Below, piece by piece: positions 8,118 to 18,122 of a stretch of 64,000 nucleotides of DNA; position 1 is the first letter of the stretch; every line of letters begins with the position of its first letter. A model generated the notes under the pieces. The model saw nothing but the letters and a program-made list of their open reading frames with translations. It was not told the origin of the DNA and did not search any database. Origin of the DNA: Streptomyces sp. NBC_01296 (GTDB lineage: Bacteria > Actinomycetota > Actinomycetes > Streptomycetales > Streptomycetaceae); the NCBI RefSeq assembly GCF_035984415.1, contig NZ_CP130720.1, forward strand, positions 4,030,001 to 4,094,000, written 5' to 3'. Both the position numbers and the translations under genes were made by a program.

Positions 8118-9386
8118 ATGACCGACGGTACGAATCCCCCCAGCAACCCGCAGCCCGAGCCCGCCCCCGGGAACGGGGGCTACGGGTTCCCGCCGGTCCC
8201 GCCGGCCCCCGCGGCCGGCTACGGCTACCCGCCCGGCACCCCGGCGCCGGGTGGCGGCGGCAGCTTCGGCCCGCCGCCGGGCGCGCCCGCGGGTGGCGGC
8301 GGCTACGGCTACCCGCAGGCGGATGCACAGCCCGGCGCTCAGCCCGGCCCGTACCAGCAGGCTCCGGCCCCGCCCGCCGCGCCGCAGCAGTGGGCCCAGG
8401 GGCTCCCGAACATGGGCGGGCCGGCCGCGCCCGGCGCCGCGGGCCCCGGGCTCCCCGGGCCGTTCGCGCCGCAGTCGGACCAGCCGGACTGGGAGGCCAT
8501 GGCCGACCGCTCGGCGGCCGAGAAGCGCAAGAAGCGGCTGTGGATGATCGGCGCCGCGGTGACCGTACTGGCGCTGCTCGCCGGTGGTGGAACGTTCCTG
8601 CTGCTGGGCGGCGACGACAAGGGCGAGAACGCGGCGAAGGACGACACGCCGTCCCCGACCGCGCCGCCCACGCCCTCCCCTACCGGGTCGAAGAGCAAGA
8701 CCCCGGTCGACAACACCCCGACCGTCAAGGACGACCCGACGCAGATCCGGGACCGCAGCGGAAAGGCTCCGCTGAAGATGGGCCCGGACGCCGGGGTCTT
8801 CCCGATCGAGAAGCGCTTCGAGATCCGGACGAAGGGCAACGAGAACTCGTACGCCGAGTCCGCGAAGCGCGTCGTGGACACGTCCAAGAGCTTCACCGTC
8901 TCGGCGCACGTCTGGAACCGCGCCCCGAAGGGCCGCCAGATCGCCGTCAGCCAGGGCAACGAGAAGTCCTTCTCGTTCGAGCTGGGGCTGGACCAGGTGA
9001 ACGGCAAGCCGACGTGGGTCTTCCGCGTCCAGACGGGCGACCAGGGCGCTGAGGCGACCGCGGTGACCGTGACCGGCGAGAGCCCCAAGATGGAGAAGAC
9101 CTTCTCCACCCTGACCGGGACCTACGACGCGGAGCGCAAGCAGATCGCCCTCTACGTCAACGGCAAGAAGACCGGCGAGGCCCCCGTCCCCGGCGTCTTC
9201 CAGGCACAGGGCCCGCTGCAGCTGGCGCGCTCGCGCCACGAGGACAAGTGGACCGCGCCGTGGAGCGGGGCCATGGAGACCGTGCAGACCTACGACGTGG
9301 TGCTCTCGCCCGCCCAGATCGACACCCTCAAGCCGGGCAGGGTCGACGCGGCGGCGAAGCCGACGGGCTCCTGGCTCCTGTACTGA
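8118..9386 (+). CDS. Membrane-anchored protein with LamG/concanavalin A-like domain
   Basis: The product is 422 residues in four parts. Residues 1-125 are a Pro/Gly/Ala/Tyr-rich cytoplasmic segment with repeated GYGYP/GGYG. A single membrane helix spans about 141-164 after basic KRKKR. A Thr/Pro/Ser linker spans about 165-205. The C-terminal part (about 225-420) resembles LamG-like jelly-roll domains (KSFTVSAHVWNR, TLTGTYDAERKQIALYVNG, WSGAMETVQTYDVVLSPAQI). Such domains usually bind glycans or protein surfaces, so a cell-wall adhesion or sensing role is possible but unproved. No catalytic residues are apparent. It is convergent with the M23 peptidase gene, 15 bases apart. Confidence 0.8.
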   Translation: MTDGTNPPSNPQPEPAPGNGGYGFPPVPPAPAAGYGYPPGTPAPGGGGSFGPPPGAPAGGGGYGYPQADAQPGAQPGPYQQAPAPPAAPQQWAQGLPNMGGPAAPGAAGPGLPGPFAPQSDQPDWEAMADRSAAEKRKKRLWMIGAAVTVLALLAGGGTFLLLGGDDKGENAAKDDTPSPTAPPTPSPTGSKSKTPVDNTPTVKDDPTQIRDRSGKAPLKMGPDAGVFPIEKRFEIRTKGNENSYAESAKRVVDTSKSFTVSAHVWNRAPKGRQIAVSQGNEKSFSFELGLDQVNGKPTWVFRVQTGDQGAEATAVTVTGESPKMEKTFSTLTGTYDAERKQIALYVNGKKTGEAPVPGVFQAQGPLQLARSRHEDKWTAPWSGAMETVQTYDVVLSPAQIDTLKPGRVDAAAKPTGSWLLY

Positions 9387-9401
9387 CCGTGGTCAGAGGG
9401 C

Positions 9402-10016
9402 TCAGACGGTGACGCCGGCGTTGCGCAGGAACGCGACCGGGTTCACGGCCGAGCCGTAGTTCGGGGTGGTCCGGATCTCGAAGTGGAGGTGCGGGCCGCT
9501 CGAGTTGCCGGTGTTGCCGGACAGCGCGACCTGCTTGCCCTTGGAGACCTTCTGGCCGATCCGGACCTGGATCTTCGAGAGGTGCGCGTACTGCGAGTAC
9601 GTGTTGTTCGCGTGCTTGATCACGATGGCGTTGCCGTACGCCGGGCCGTCGCCGCCGCCGTTCGGGCCGGCCTTGACGACGACGCCCGCGGAGGCGGCCT
9701 TGACCGGGGTGCCGACGGGGCAGGCGAAGTCCTGGCCCGAGTGCTTGTGGGACCACATGGTGCCGCCCTTGCCGAAGGTCGCGGAGAGCGTGTAGCTGGC
9801 GACCGGCTTCTGCCAGGCGGCGGCCTTCTTGGCGGCGACGGAGCCCTGGGCCGCGGCCTGGGCCGCGACGATCCCGGCGGTCCCGGTCAGGGCGGTCTGC
9901 GGGGCCGTGTCGGCGAAGGCGGCGGTCGTCCCGGCCCCGAGAGCCAGGGCCGCACCGACAGCGGTGGCGCCGATGGCGAGACGGGTACGACGGGTGCTGA
10001 CGCGCTTCGCGAACAT
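9402..10016 (-). CDS. Secreted M23-family peptidoglycan endopeptidase
   Basis: The 204-residue product starts at the ATG at 10016, with GGAGG 9 bases upstream. A longer frame to 10241 lacks a start context. An Arg-rich n-region and hydrophobic core form a signal peptide (about 1-36, ending near AFADTA). The mature protein has an Ala-rich segment and a LysM-free M23 domain with zinc motifs HxxxD (HSGQD) and HxH (HLHFE). M23 enzymes cut peptidoglycan cross-links or glycine bridges. Streptomyces encodes many such secreted hydrolases, so the cleavage site cannot be assigned. The leader contains a strong hairpin (see 10066-10093). Confidence 0.9.
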   Translation of the reverse strand: MFAKRVSTRRTRLAIGATAVGAALALGAGTTAAFADTAPQTALTGTAGIVAAQAAAQGSVAAKKAAAWQKPVASYTLSATFGKGGTMWSHKHSGQDFACPVGTPVKAASAGVVVKAGPNGGGDGPAYGNAIVIKHANNTYSQYAHLSKIQVRIGQKVSKGKQVALSGNTGNSSGPHLHFEIRTTPNYGSAVNPVAFLRNAGVTV

Positions 10017-10307
10017 GTAAGGAGACCTCCGGGCCGGGGACAAGGGCGGTTCTGGCATGAAGTCACCCGGCACGCTGGGTAGCGGATGCCGGGCTTGCCC
10101 ATCCTTGGTAACCCGTGTCCCTCCACATCCCCAAACGTCCCGTTTACTACCGGGGCTCGTAGGCCCGGGAGGTGTGACGCAGCCGGTTGACCGCATCCCT
10201 GCTGGGCCGAGGGTGTGGGCCAGACGGGGCAAAACGGACATCGAATCTACGAGTCGCCCTAGTAGGTCCGATTTGCCCTGTGCGGCTTGTCACCGTGCAC
10301 GCAAGCC
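10017..10307 (-). promoter_or_regulatory. Upstream region of the M23 gene with a leader hairpin
   Basis: There is no gene in these 291 bases. On the minus strand CCCGGCA (10093-10087) and TGCCGGG (10072-10066) form a 7-bp stem with a 14-base loop, about 50 bases before the start codon. Some Streptomyces wall hydrolases are preceded by ydaO c-di-AMP riboswitches. I looked for the ydaO core and did not find it. Promoter elements were not resolved. Confidence 0.3.
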
Positions 10308-10351
10308 AAAGGGGCGGCCCCGGAACCTTTCGGTTCCGGGGCCGCCCCTTT
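10308..10351 (-). terminator. Strong intrinsic terminator of clpC
   Basis: There is a perfect 20-bp inverted repeat (AAAGGGGCGG...CCGCCCCTTT) with the 4-base loop TTTC. It starts 23 bases past the clpC stop codon. On the minus strand the stem ends in TTT. It also insulates the divergent region leading to the M23 gene. Confidence 0.9.
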
Positions 10352-10374
10352 GTCGTTCTCCCCGCGGGCAGCGG

Positions 10375-12900
<2,526 letters not shown>

Positions 12901-13126
12901 CGTTTATCGCTCCTCAGAGCGGTCGGGCAGTTCGGGGTCGGTCCCCGCCCTGTCCTTCCGCATGCTAGTCCCGCGGGGCGGGACAGCTCATTCCAACTGC
13001 CGACATCCGTCCGCGGCTCACCCCCACGTCAGTGGGGAAAACCGGCTTCAACTGCCGACAACTGCTCCAACCCGATGGTGCGAGACGATGTTCCCGCAGG
13101 CCAGGCAGATACCCGTCACACGTGTA
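12901..13126 (-). promoter_or_regulatory. clpC leader with a 12-bp direct repeat and hairpins
   Basis: No gene is present. CAACTGCCGACA occurs at 12994-13005 and again at 13049-13060, 55 bp apart in the same orientation. GTCCCGC-GGG-GCGGGAC (12968-12984) and CCCCAC-GTCA-GTGGGG (13022-13037) are short inverted repeats. On the minus strand TAGCAT at 12967-12962 could be a -10, but no good -35 is visible. The repeats may bind a further regulator. Confidence 0.35.
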
Positions 13127-13140
13127 CGCCGATGGCGAAC
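13127..13140 (-). promoter_or_regulatory. ClgR-type operator, copy 1
   Basis: On the minus strand the sequence reads GTTCGC-CATCG-GCG. It is an exact match to the published actinobacterial ClgR recognition pattern GTTCGC-N5-GCG. It lies 227 bp upstream of the clpC start codon. ClgR activates clp and lon genes in Streptomyces. Confidence 0.7.
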
Positions 13141-13232
13141 GGAAGCTGCCCAAAACAGCGTGTCGCCCCGATCCACTAGGAATGTCTTACCCGTAAGGAC
13201 CGACACTCCATGCCGGTGGCACCGGTTCCCTC

Positions 13233-13246
13233 CGCTACGGGCGAAC
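13233..13246 (-). promoter_or_regulatory. ClgR-type operator, copy 2
   Basis: On the minus strand the sequence reads GTTCGC-CCGTA-GCG, a second exact match to GTTCGC-N5-GCG. It has the same orientation as copy 1, 106 bp further from clpC and 106 bp before the divergent gene at 13352. The divergent gene might therefore also be affected. Confidence 0.6.
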
Positions 13247-13351
13247 ACGATTGCGTCCCGAATGTGGGACTCCACCCCGTCGGATGTTTACGTTCCGCAT
13301 TGAGACCGGCGCGCAGCGTAACTCCACGGCGCCATCGGAGTTGCTCCGGGC

Positions 13352-13942
13352 ATGGCCGTCACCGTTCCGCTGCCCCGCGTCGCGCCCGAGCATTCACCCG
13401 CGGATTCGCCCTGGGGCGCGTACGCGTCCTGGTACGAGGAGGTGCTCGGCTGGGCCGTGGTGGGCGGGCCGCCCGCCCAGCTGGTCACCGGGGCCCGGTT
13501 CGACGTACTGGAGCTGCCGGCCGATGCGGGGACGGAGCTGCTGCGCAGGCCGGTCGCCACGGGCCCGGTGGCGCTCACGGGGCGCAGGATGCGGTTCCTG
13601 GTGGCCGCGGGGAGCGCGGACGAGCTGGAGGGTCTGCTCGACTGGCTGGAGTGGGGCGGGGTCGCCCTCGATCTCACCGCCCTGGGTGCCGGCGGCCGGA
13701 TCACGGCCCCGGTTCCGCCGGGACGCCCGGAGGGAAGTCCCCGGGGGGCCGCCGTGTGGCTGCGACCCCCCGAGCAGGGGTGTGAGGCATTGCTGCCGTC
13801 CCTGCCCGGCCCCGGGCAGGGTGCCGGTCCCCGGCACGGTGGTGCCGGGCCCGATCTCGTACGCCTGGTCGCCGCGGCGGCGACGGAATGCCACCGGGCG
13901 CGCCTGTGGCGGCGTACGCCCCCGAGGAGCGCCGCGGCCTGA
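13352..13942 (+). CDS. SCO3374-type protein, possible primase/polymerase N-terminal-like fold
   Basis: The product is 196 residues and is recognised by position and sequence as the gene found between clpC and lsr2 in Streptomyces (SCO3374 family). The opening (WYEEVLGWAVVGGPPAQLVTGARFDVLELP) resembles the N-terminal part of bifunctional primase/polymerase (prim-pol) proteins. I do not see the catalytic acidic triad, so enzymatic activity is doubtful. The C-terminal tail is Arg/Ala-rich. Function is unknown. It is divergent from clpC across the ClgR boxes and convergent with lsr2. Confidence 0.7.
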   Translation: MAVTVPLPRVAPEHSPADSPWGAYASWYEEVLGWAVVGGPPAQLVTGARFDVLELPADAGTELLRRPVATGPVALTGRRMRFLVAAGSADELEGLLDWLEWGGVALDLTALGAGGRITAPVPPGRPEGSPRGAAVWLRPPEQGCEALLPSLPGPGQGAGPRHGGAGPDLVRLVAAAATECHRARLWRRTPPRSAAA

Positions 13943-13966
13943 CCCTGCGCGGGCCGGCCGGGTCAG
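13939..13966. terminator. Possible bidirectional terminator between the SCO3374-like gene and lsr2
   Basis: CTGACCC (13939-13945) pairs with GGGTCAG (13960-13966). A second set of ACCCTGAC/GGGTCAGG follows immediately. The site is in a 35-base convergent gap and overlaps the upstream stop codon. There is no T-run on either side. Confidence 0.4.
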
Positions 13967-13977
13967 ACCCTGACGGG

Positions 13978-14313
13978 TCAGGCCCGGTTCTCGTAGGCCT
14001 CGCGGATCTCCTGCGGGACGCGCCCGCGGTCGTTGACGCTCATGCCCTGGGCCTTGGCCCACGCGCGGATCTCGGCGGTGTCCGGGTTGCCGGACGTCGC
14101 GGCCGTCCGCGTCTTGGCGCGGCCGCCGGAAGCGCGGCCACCGGTGCGGCGGGCGCCCTTGACGTAGTCGGCGAGCGCGGAGCGCAGCTTCTCCGCGTTG
14201 GCGGTGGTGAGGTCGATCTCGTAGGTCTTGCCATCCAGAGCGAACGTCACGGTCTCGTCCGCCTCGCCACCGTCGAGGTCGTCGACAAGAAGGACCTGAA
14301 CCTTCTGTGCCAC
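13978..14313 (-). CDS. lsr2: Lsr2, xenogeneic-silencing nucleoid protein
   Basis: Lsr2 bridges AT-rich DNA and silences foreign and specialised-metabolite genes in actinobacteria. The 111-residue product has the N-terminal dimerisation domain (VQVLLVDDLDGGEADETVTF), a Gly/Arg/Thr-rich linker (about 58-75) and the C-terminal DNA-binding domain. The AT-hook-like RGR motif is at VNDRGRVP. The GTG start follows AAAGGAAA. Streptomyces usually has this copy plus a paralogue (lsrL). The 165-base upstream region is noticeably richer in A runs than its surroundings, which would suit autoregulation, but that is inference. Confidence 0.96.
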   Translation of the reverse strand: MAQKVQVLLVDDLDGGEADETVTFALDGKTYEIDLTTANAEKLRSALADYVKGARRTGGRASGGRAKTRTAATSGNPDTAEIRAWAKAQGMSVNDRGRVPQEIREAYENRA

Positions 14314-14478
14314 CGGGATTTCCTTTCATCGAAAAGCAGTACGCGGAAAGGAAACCGCTTTTCCCTGGAAAACACAAACCCCCGGGGAGAGGTTCGAGAC
14401 CGCAACGCGGCGGGAAACGTGCGCGATTCGGACATAGGCCACAGGTGCGCGGAGCACGGGAAAAGCCGCCGTGATCGT

Positions 14479-15009
14479 TCAGAGGTGCAGAAGCATCCGG
14501 CTGTTGCCCAAGGTGTTCGGCTTCACTCGTTCGAGACCGAGGAACTCGGCGACGCCCTCGTCATAGGAACGCAGGAGCTCCATGTAGACATCGGTCTCGA
14601 CCGGGGTCTCGCCGATCTCGACGAAGCCGTGCTTCGCGAAGAAGTCCACTTCGAAGGTCAGGCAGAAAACCTTCCGGACACCCAGCGCGCGGGCGGTGTC
14701 CAACAACTGCCCGAGCAGCTGATGGCCGACTCCGGCCCCCTTCAACTCGCGGTCGACGGCGAGAGTGCGTACTTCGGCGAGGTCTTCCCACATGACGTGG
14801 AGAGCGCCGCAGCCCACCACCTGGCCGTCGGAGTCGTGTTCCGCGACCCAGAACTCCTGGATGTCCTCGTAAAGGACGACCGGGGCTTTGTCGAGGAGGA
14901 TCCGCTGCTGCACGTACTGGTCGAGCAGGCGCCGCAGCGCGGGAACATCGCCGGTGCGGGCACGGCGGATCGTCACTGTTTTTGCCTGTGCAGCGGAAAA
15001 CTCACCCAT
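14479..15009 (-). CDS. Amino-acid N-acetyltransferase, short GNAT type (ArgA-like)
   Basis: The product is a 176-residue single GNAT domain related to stand-alone N-acetylglutamate synthases. These acetylate glutamate with acetyl-CoA at the start of arginine synthesis. The acetyl-CoA loop reads VDRELKGAGVGHQLLGQLL, preceded by VAEHDSDGQVVGCGALHVMWEDLAEVRTLAV. The C-terminal strand is FFAKHGFVEIGETP. Actinobacterial ArgJ can also make N-acetylglutamate, so this enzyme may be an alternative route. It starts 9 bases after the end of the BlaI-type gene, so the two are probably co-transcribed. Confidence 0.85.
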   Translation of the reverse strand: MGEFSAAQAKTVTIRRARTGDVPALRRLLDQYVQQRILLDKAPVVLYEDIQEFWVAEHDSDGQVVGCGALHVMWEDLAEVRTLAVDRELKGAGVGHQLLGQLLDTARALGVRKVFCLTFEVDFFAKHGFVEIGETPVETDVYMELLRSYDEGVAEFLGLERVKPNTLGNSRMLLHL

Positions 15010-15018
15010 GCCCGGACG

Positions 15019-15534
15019 CTATCGCCCCGACTCGGTCCCGCGCCCGGCGGAGTCCCCTTCGGCGGGGAGGACTTCGGGGGGCGCCGCGGCAGGGGCTCCG
15101 GCGGGGGGCTGCGCCGCAGATCCGGCGGTCGCCCCCGCTGCCGGCTCCGCAGCGGGTTCGACGGCCGACCCGTCGTCGTACCCGACGATGCGGAAGGCGT
15201 CCCGGAGGGCGTCGCGCTGTTCCGCGGACATCATGCCGAAGAAGGCGACGAGGGCGGCCGCGGGGTTGTCGCTCGTCGACCAGGCTTCGTTCATCAGTGC
15301 GGCCGAGTAGGCGGCGCGGGTGGAGACCGCGGTATATCGATAGGCGCGGCCTTCGGCTTCCCGGCGGACCCAGCCCTTCTGATGGAGATTGTCCATAACC
15401 GTCATGACGGTGGTGTACGCGATGGACCGTTCCTGCTGGAGGTCTTCCAGGACTTCACGAACAGTGACCGGGCGGTTCCACTGCCACACCCGCGTCATGA
15501 CCGCGTCTTCGAGTTCTCCCAGGGGGCGAGGCAC
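15019..15534 (-). CDS. BlaI/MecI/CopY-family transcriptional regulator
   Basis: The 171-residue protein has an N-terminal winged helix (about 1-75: LGELEDAVMTRVWQW, VREVLEDLQQERSIAYTTVMTVMDNLHQKGWV) and a dimerisation part (about 76-120). An unusual Ala/Pro/Gly-rich tail (about 125-171) is absent from short family members. BlaI repressors normally work with an M56 peptidase receptor (BlaR/MecR), and none is in the window, so the signal is unknown. The GTG start is at 15534. The downstream GNAT gene is its likely operon partner and possible target. Confidence 0.88.
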   Translation of the reverse strand: MPRPLGELEDAVMTRVWQWNRPVTVREVLEDLQQERSIAYTTVMTVMDNLHQKGWVRREAEGRAYRYTAVSTRAAYSAALMNEAWSTSDNPAAALVAFFGMMSAEQRDALRDAFRIVGYDDGSAVEPAAEPAAGATAGSAAQPPAGAPAAAPPEVLPAEGDSAGRGTESGR

Positions 15535-15600
15535 AACAGCACGATAGTGCGGAATGTGCGGAATTGCCCGGCTATTCGGAACGCAACGCTCAACAAAATC

Positions 15601-15629
15601 GGGCGTACGGCTCTCGAAGCCGTACGCCC
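15601..15629 (-). terminator. Intrinsic terminator after the 57-residue membrane protein gene
   Basis: There is a perfect 12-bp stem, GGGCGTACGGCT / AGCCGTACGCCC, with a 5-base loop. On the minus strand the stem is followed by GATTTTG, giving a short T-run. It lies 55 bases after the stop at 15685. Confidence 0.85.
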
Positions 15630-15684
15630 TGCCGGTCCGCTGCCTCGGCGCCTTGGCGCCTCGATGCCCTGGCCGGCCGTGGTG

Positions 15685-15858
15685 CTACTTCCCGGGCTGG
15701 GACTGCCGGGCGGCCTCGGCGCGGGCGATCACGGCGTCGACCGCCGCGTCTTCCTTGGCCTTGTTGGCGCCGCCCTGGCTCTTCACGATCGTCACGACGA
15801 GCGCGATGAAGAAGCCGGCCATCACTACGGGGGGCACGAGCGCGGAAACGTAGTCCAT
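15685..15858 (-). CDS. 57-residue single-pass membrane protein
   Basis: This small gene starts at the ATG at 15858 and ends with TAG at 15685. The product has an N-terminal membrane helix (about residues 4-25: VSALVPPVVMAGFFIALVVT). A short charged tail follows (KSQGGANKAKEDAAVDAVIARAEAARQSQPGK), the last part of which could be an amphipathic helix. It begins 13 bases after the upstream gene on the same strand and ends in a strong terminator, so it is a real operon member. Similar tiny membrane proteins are common in Streptomyces; the function is unknown. Confidence 0.8.
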   Translation of the reverse strand: MDYVSALVPPVVMAGFFIALVVTIVKSQGGANKAKEDAAVDAVIARAEAARQSQPGK

Positions 15859-15871
15859 GCCCCCAGCGTAG

Positions 15872-16513
15872 CTACCCGGCCGCGAGCCCGGCCGACGGGG
15901 GCGGGGTGGGCTTGCGGCGCGGCGGGAACACCTCGCCGGGGGTCGGGATGGGCCGCTCGGAGGGACGTTCGGGGCGCGGCGGCTCCTTGGGGGCCGGGGC
16001 GGGCCGGGCGGGCTCCTCCTTGCCGTCCTTGCCGTCCTTGGCCGCGCAGGCGCCCGCGGCGTCCTTGCCGCCGGCCAGGGCGAGCAGCCGGGTCCGGGGC
16101 GCCGGCGTGATCGAGAGCCGCCGCCGTACGGAGCGTTCGGCGATGCCCTGGCAGCGTTCCAGCAGCGCCGCCGCGACCGGGTTGGCCCGCAGGGCGCGCA
16201 GGGCCGCGAGGTCGTCGGGCGCGGGCTCGTACCCCGCGGCCAGGGCGTCCTGGAGCAGCTCCAGGTATCCGGAGAGGCTGCCGGGCAGGGCGCCGCGGTA
16301 GCGGACGAGGTCGGCGAGGAGGAACTCTCTGAGCCGCCCCGCCTCCTGGACCGCGTCGTCCACCGACTGCGCGAGGCGCAGGCAGTCCTGGACCTCGGAG
16401 GTCGTCAGGGGGGCCGTGGAGGACTGGAGGGCGTGGGCGAGCGTTCGCCTGAGCACGTGCAGCTCGGCGGCGCTGAACGCCATGCCGCCGCGGGATCCGT
16501 AGGGCGTGGGCAT
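15872..16513 (-). CDS. Conserved hypothetical protein with helical N-terminus and Pro-rich tail
   Basis: The product is 213 residues. Residues 10-150 look entirely helical (FSAAELHVLRRTLAHALQ, SEVQDCLRLAQSVDDAVQEAGRLREFLLADL). Residues 150-213 are Pro/Lys/Glu-rich and probably disordered (KDGKEEPARPAPAPKEPPRPERP). No known domain is recognised. TATCTT lies 6 bases before the ATG at 16513, which would fit leaderless transcription. An ATG at 16483 is the alternative start. It forms a two-gene unit with the small membrane protein 13 bases downstream. Confidence 0.7.
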   Translation of the reverse strand: MPTPYGSRGGMAFSAAELHVLRRTLAHALQSSTAPLTTSEVQDCLRLAQSVDDAVQEAGRLREFLLADLVRYRGALPGSLSGYLELLQDALAAGYEPAPDDLAALRALRANPVAAALLERCQGIAERSVRRRLSITPAPRTRLLALAGGKDAAGACAAKDGKDGKEEPARPAPAPKEPPRPERPSERPIPTPGEVFPPRRKPTPPPSAGLAAG

Positions 16514-16578
16514 GGGCCGAAGATACGCGCTAATCGGACAAAATCCCCTGAGCGGCGTGATTCCGGGCGCGCCGACGT

Positions 16579-16764
16579 TTACCCGTCCGCTTTGACGGCG
16601 TCAAGGAAGTCCGCCCAGGCGGACTGGGTCGTGGCCAGAATCAGATGCGCCGGGTCGGCCCGGTCGGCCACGCGGACGAGGTGGCCGGGGGCCGCGGAGA
16701 CGTAGACGCAGGCGTCTCCTTCGCCGCAGTACGTGGACTTCTGCCAGGCGGGGTGAGCGGTCAT
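16579..16764 (-). CDS. DUF397 family protein
   Basis: The 61-residue protein has the family signature: WQKSTYCGEGDACVYVS at the start, a VRVADRAD segment and the ending WADFLDAVKADG. The ATG at 16764 follows GGAGGAGAG; the longer frame to 16872 is not needed. DUF397 proteins in Streptomyces usually sit next to an XRE/Scr1-type helix-turn-helix regulator and are thought to work with it, sometimes with an anti-sigma-like kinase. Here no such regulator adjoins, so this is an orphan copy. The 138-base upstream gap holds no gene. Confidence 0.85.
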   Translation of the reverse strand: MTAHPAWQKSTYCGEGDACVYVSAAPGHLVRVADRADPAHLILATTQSAWADFLDAVKADG

Positions 16765-16902
16765 GGTTTCTCTCCTCCGGGGGACGGCTCCTTGCTTCCC
16801 GTGGAGGGACGGTAACGCCGAGGAGGCCCGGCGCCGACGACTTCGGCGGAATTCGGTACATCCTCGTTGCATTCACCAACCCCGGGTCCCCTCTCCCACC
16901 CC

Positions 16903-18024
16903 CTACGGGCGGAGGCGGGCCGTGAAGGCCTCGACCGCCGCGGCCACGTCCTCCGGGGTCCAGGTGAGGCCCGGGGAGGTGATCTCCAGCTCCGTCGCCG
17001 AGACGCCCGGGACCACCGTCGCCGACCACCTGCGGAAGAGGACCGTGCCCGTCTCCTCCGCCAGGCGGATCCCCGCCTCCGTCAGGCGGTCCGCCTCGTA
17101 CGGCAGCCACACCTGGAACTGGTGCGTGTGCGGGGTCTGCGGGTTGATCCGGAACCAGGGGACCCCGGCCGACTCCAGCGCGGACCCCAGCGCCGCCGCC
17201 ACCACGCGCGCCTGGGCCACGTACGACGGGAGGCGCGGGAGCTCCCGGTCCAGGCCGGCCAGCGCCGACAGCGCCTGCGGGAACTGGCGGAAGATCTGGC
17301 CCCCGTACCGGTGGCGCCAGACCTTCGCCTCCGAGATCAGCGAGGAGGAGCCCGCCAGGGCCGCGCCGCTCAGGCCGCCCAGGGACTTGTAGAAGGACAC
17401 GTACACCGAATCCGCGAGCCCCGCGATCTCCGGCAGCGGCCGCCCGAAGTGCACCGTCGACTCCCACAGCCGGGCCCCGTCGAAGTGCACCACCGCGTCC
17501 CGTTCGCGGGCCGCCCCGACCAGCGCCTCCAGCTCCTCCCAGGTGGGGAGCAGGAAGCCCGCGTCGCGCAGCGGGAGCTCCAGCATCAGCGTGCCGAAGG
17601 GCTCGGGCAGGTCCGCGACCTCCTCGGCCGTGGGCTGGCGCGGGTCCTTCGTCGGGTGCACCGTCCGCAGGCCGGAGACCAGCGACAGCGCACCGCCCTC
17701 CCACAGCTCCGGATGGCTCATCGGGTGCAGCGCCACCACCGGGTTCCCGGTCCGCCCCGCCCAGCAGCGCAGCGCGATCTGCTGGGCCATCGTCCCCGAC
17801 GGGAAGAACGCCGCGTCCTCGGTGCCCAGCAGCTCCGCGACCCGGTGCTCGAGCCGGGTCACCGCGCCGTCCCCGTACAGGTCGGCCGGCTCGTCGGGAT
17901 CCGGCGCCGCCAGACCGGACAGCAGCTCACCGACCGTCGCCTCGCGCAGGCTGCGGGAGAGCATCCGCTCGGCCCCGCGTCCCGCCGCCACCAGCCGCTC
18001 CGTCAGATCGTCTTCACCAGTCAT
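16903..18024 (-). CDS. Threonine aldolase-like PLP enzyme (beta-eliminating lyase family)
   Basis: The product is 373 residues from the ATG at 18024; in-frame codons up to 18132 overlap the divergent gene and are less likely. It is a fold-type I PLP enzyme: AAFFPSGTMAQQIAL near the N-terminus, the Asp of VVHFDGARLWES contacting the PLP pyridine nitrogen, and the probable Schiff-base Lys in YVSFYKSLGGLSGAALAG. Family members cleave L-threonine or L-allo-threonine to glycine and acetaldehyde, but related enzymes use other beta-hydroxy amino acids. It is divergent from the pantothenate/NAD operon, and a link to it is not evident. Confidence 0.85.
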   Translation of the reverse strand: MTGEDDLTERLVAAGRGAERMLSRSLREATVGELLSGLAAPDPDEPADLYGDGAVTRLEHRVAELLGTEDAAFFPSGTMAQQIALRCWAGRTGNPVVALHPMSHPELWEGGALSLVSGLRTVHPTKDPRQPTAEEVADLPEPFGTLMLELPLRDAGFLLPTWEELEALVGAARERDAVVHFDGARLWESTVHFGRPLPEIAGLADSVYVSFYKSLGGLSGAALAGSSSLISEAKVWRHRYGGQIFRQFPQALSALAGLDRELPRLPSYVAQARVVAAALGSALESAGVPWFRINPQTPHTHQFQVWLPYEADRLTEAGIRLAEETGTVLFRRWSATVVPGVSATELEITSPGLTWTPEDVAAAVEAFTARLRP

Positions 18025-18122
18025 GCCCCCGATCATCGCCGACCGGCCAACACGCCCAGGGGCTAGCATGGCGGCGTATCGTCCGGTACCCCCCGCGGAC
18101 TGGAACGGAAGGCCCTCCCCGC

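Noticed and set aside
10017..10307. ydaO-type c-di-AMP riboswitch upstream of the M23 gene
   Set aside because: I could not match the conserved ydaO core sequences on the minus strand; only a simple hairpin is present.
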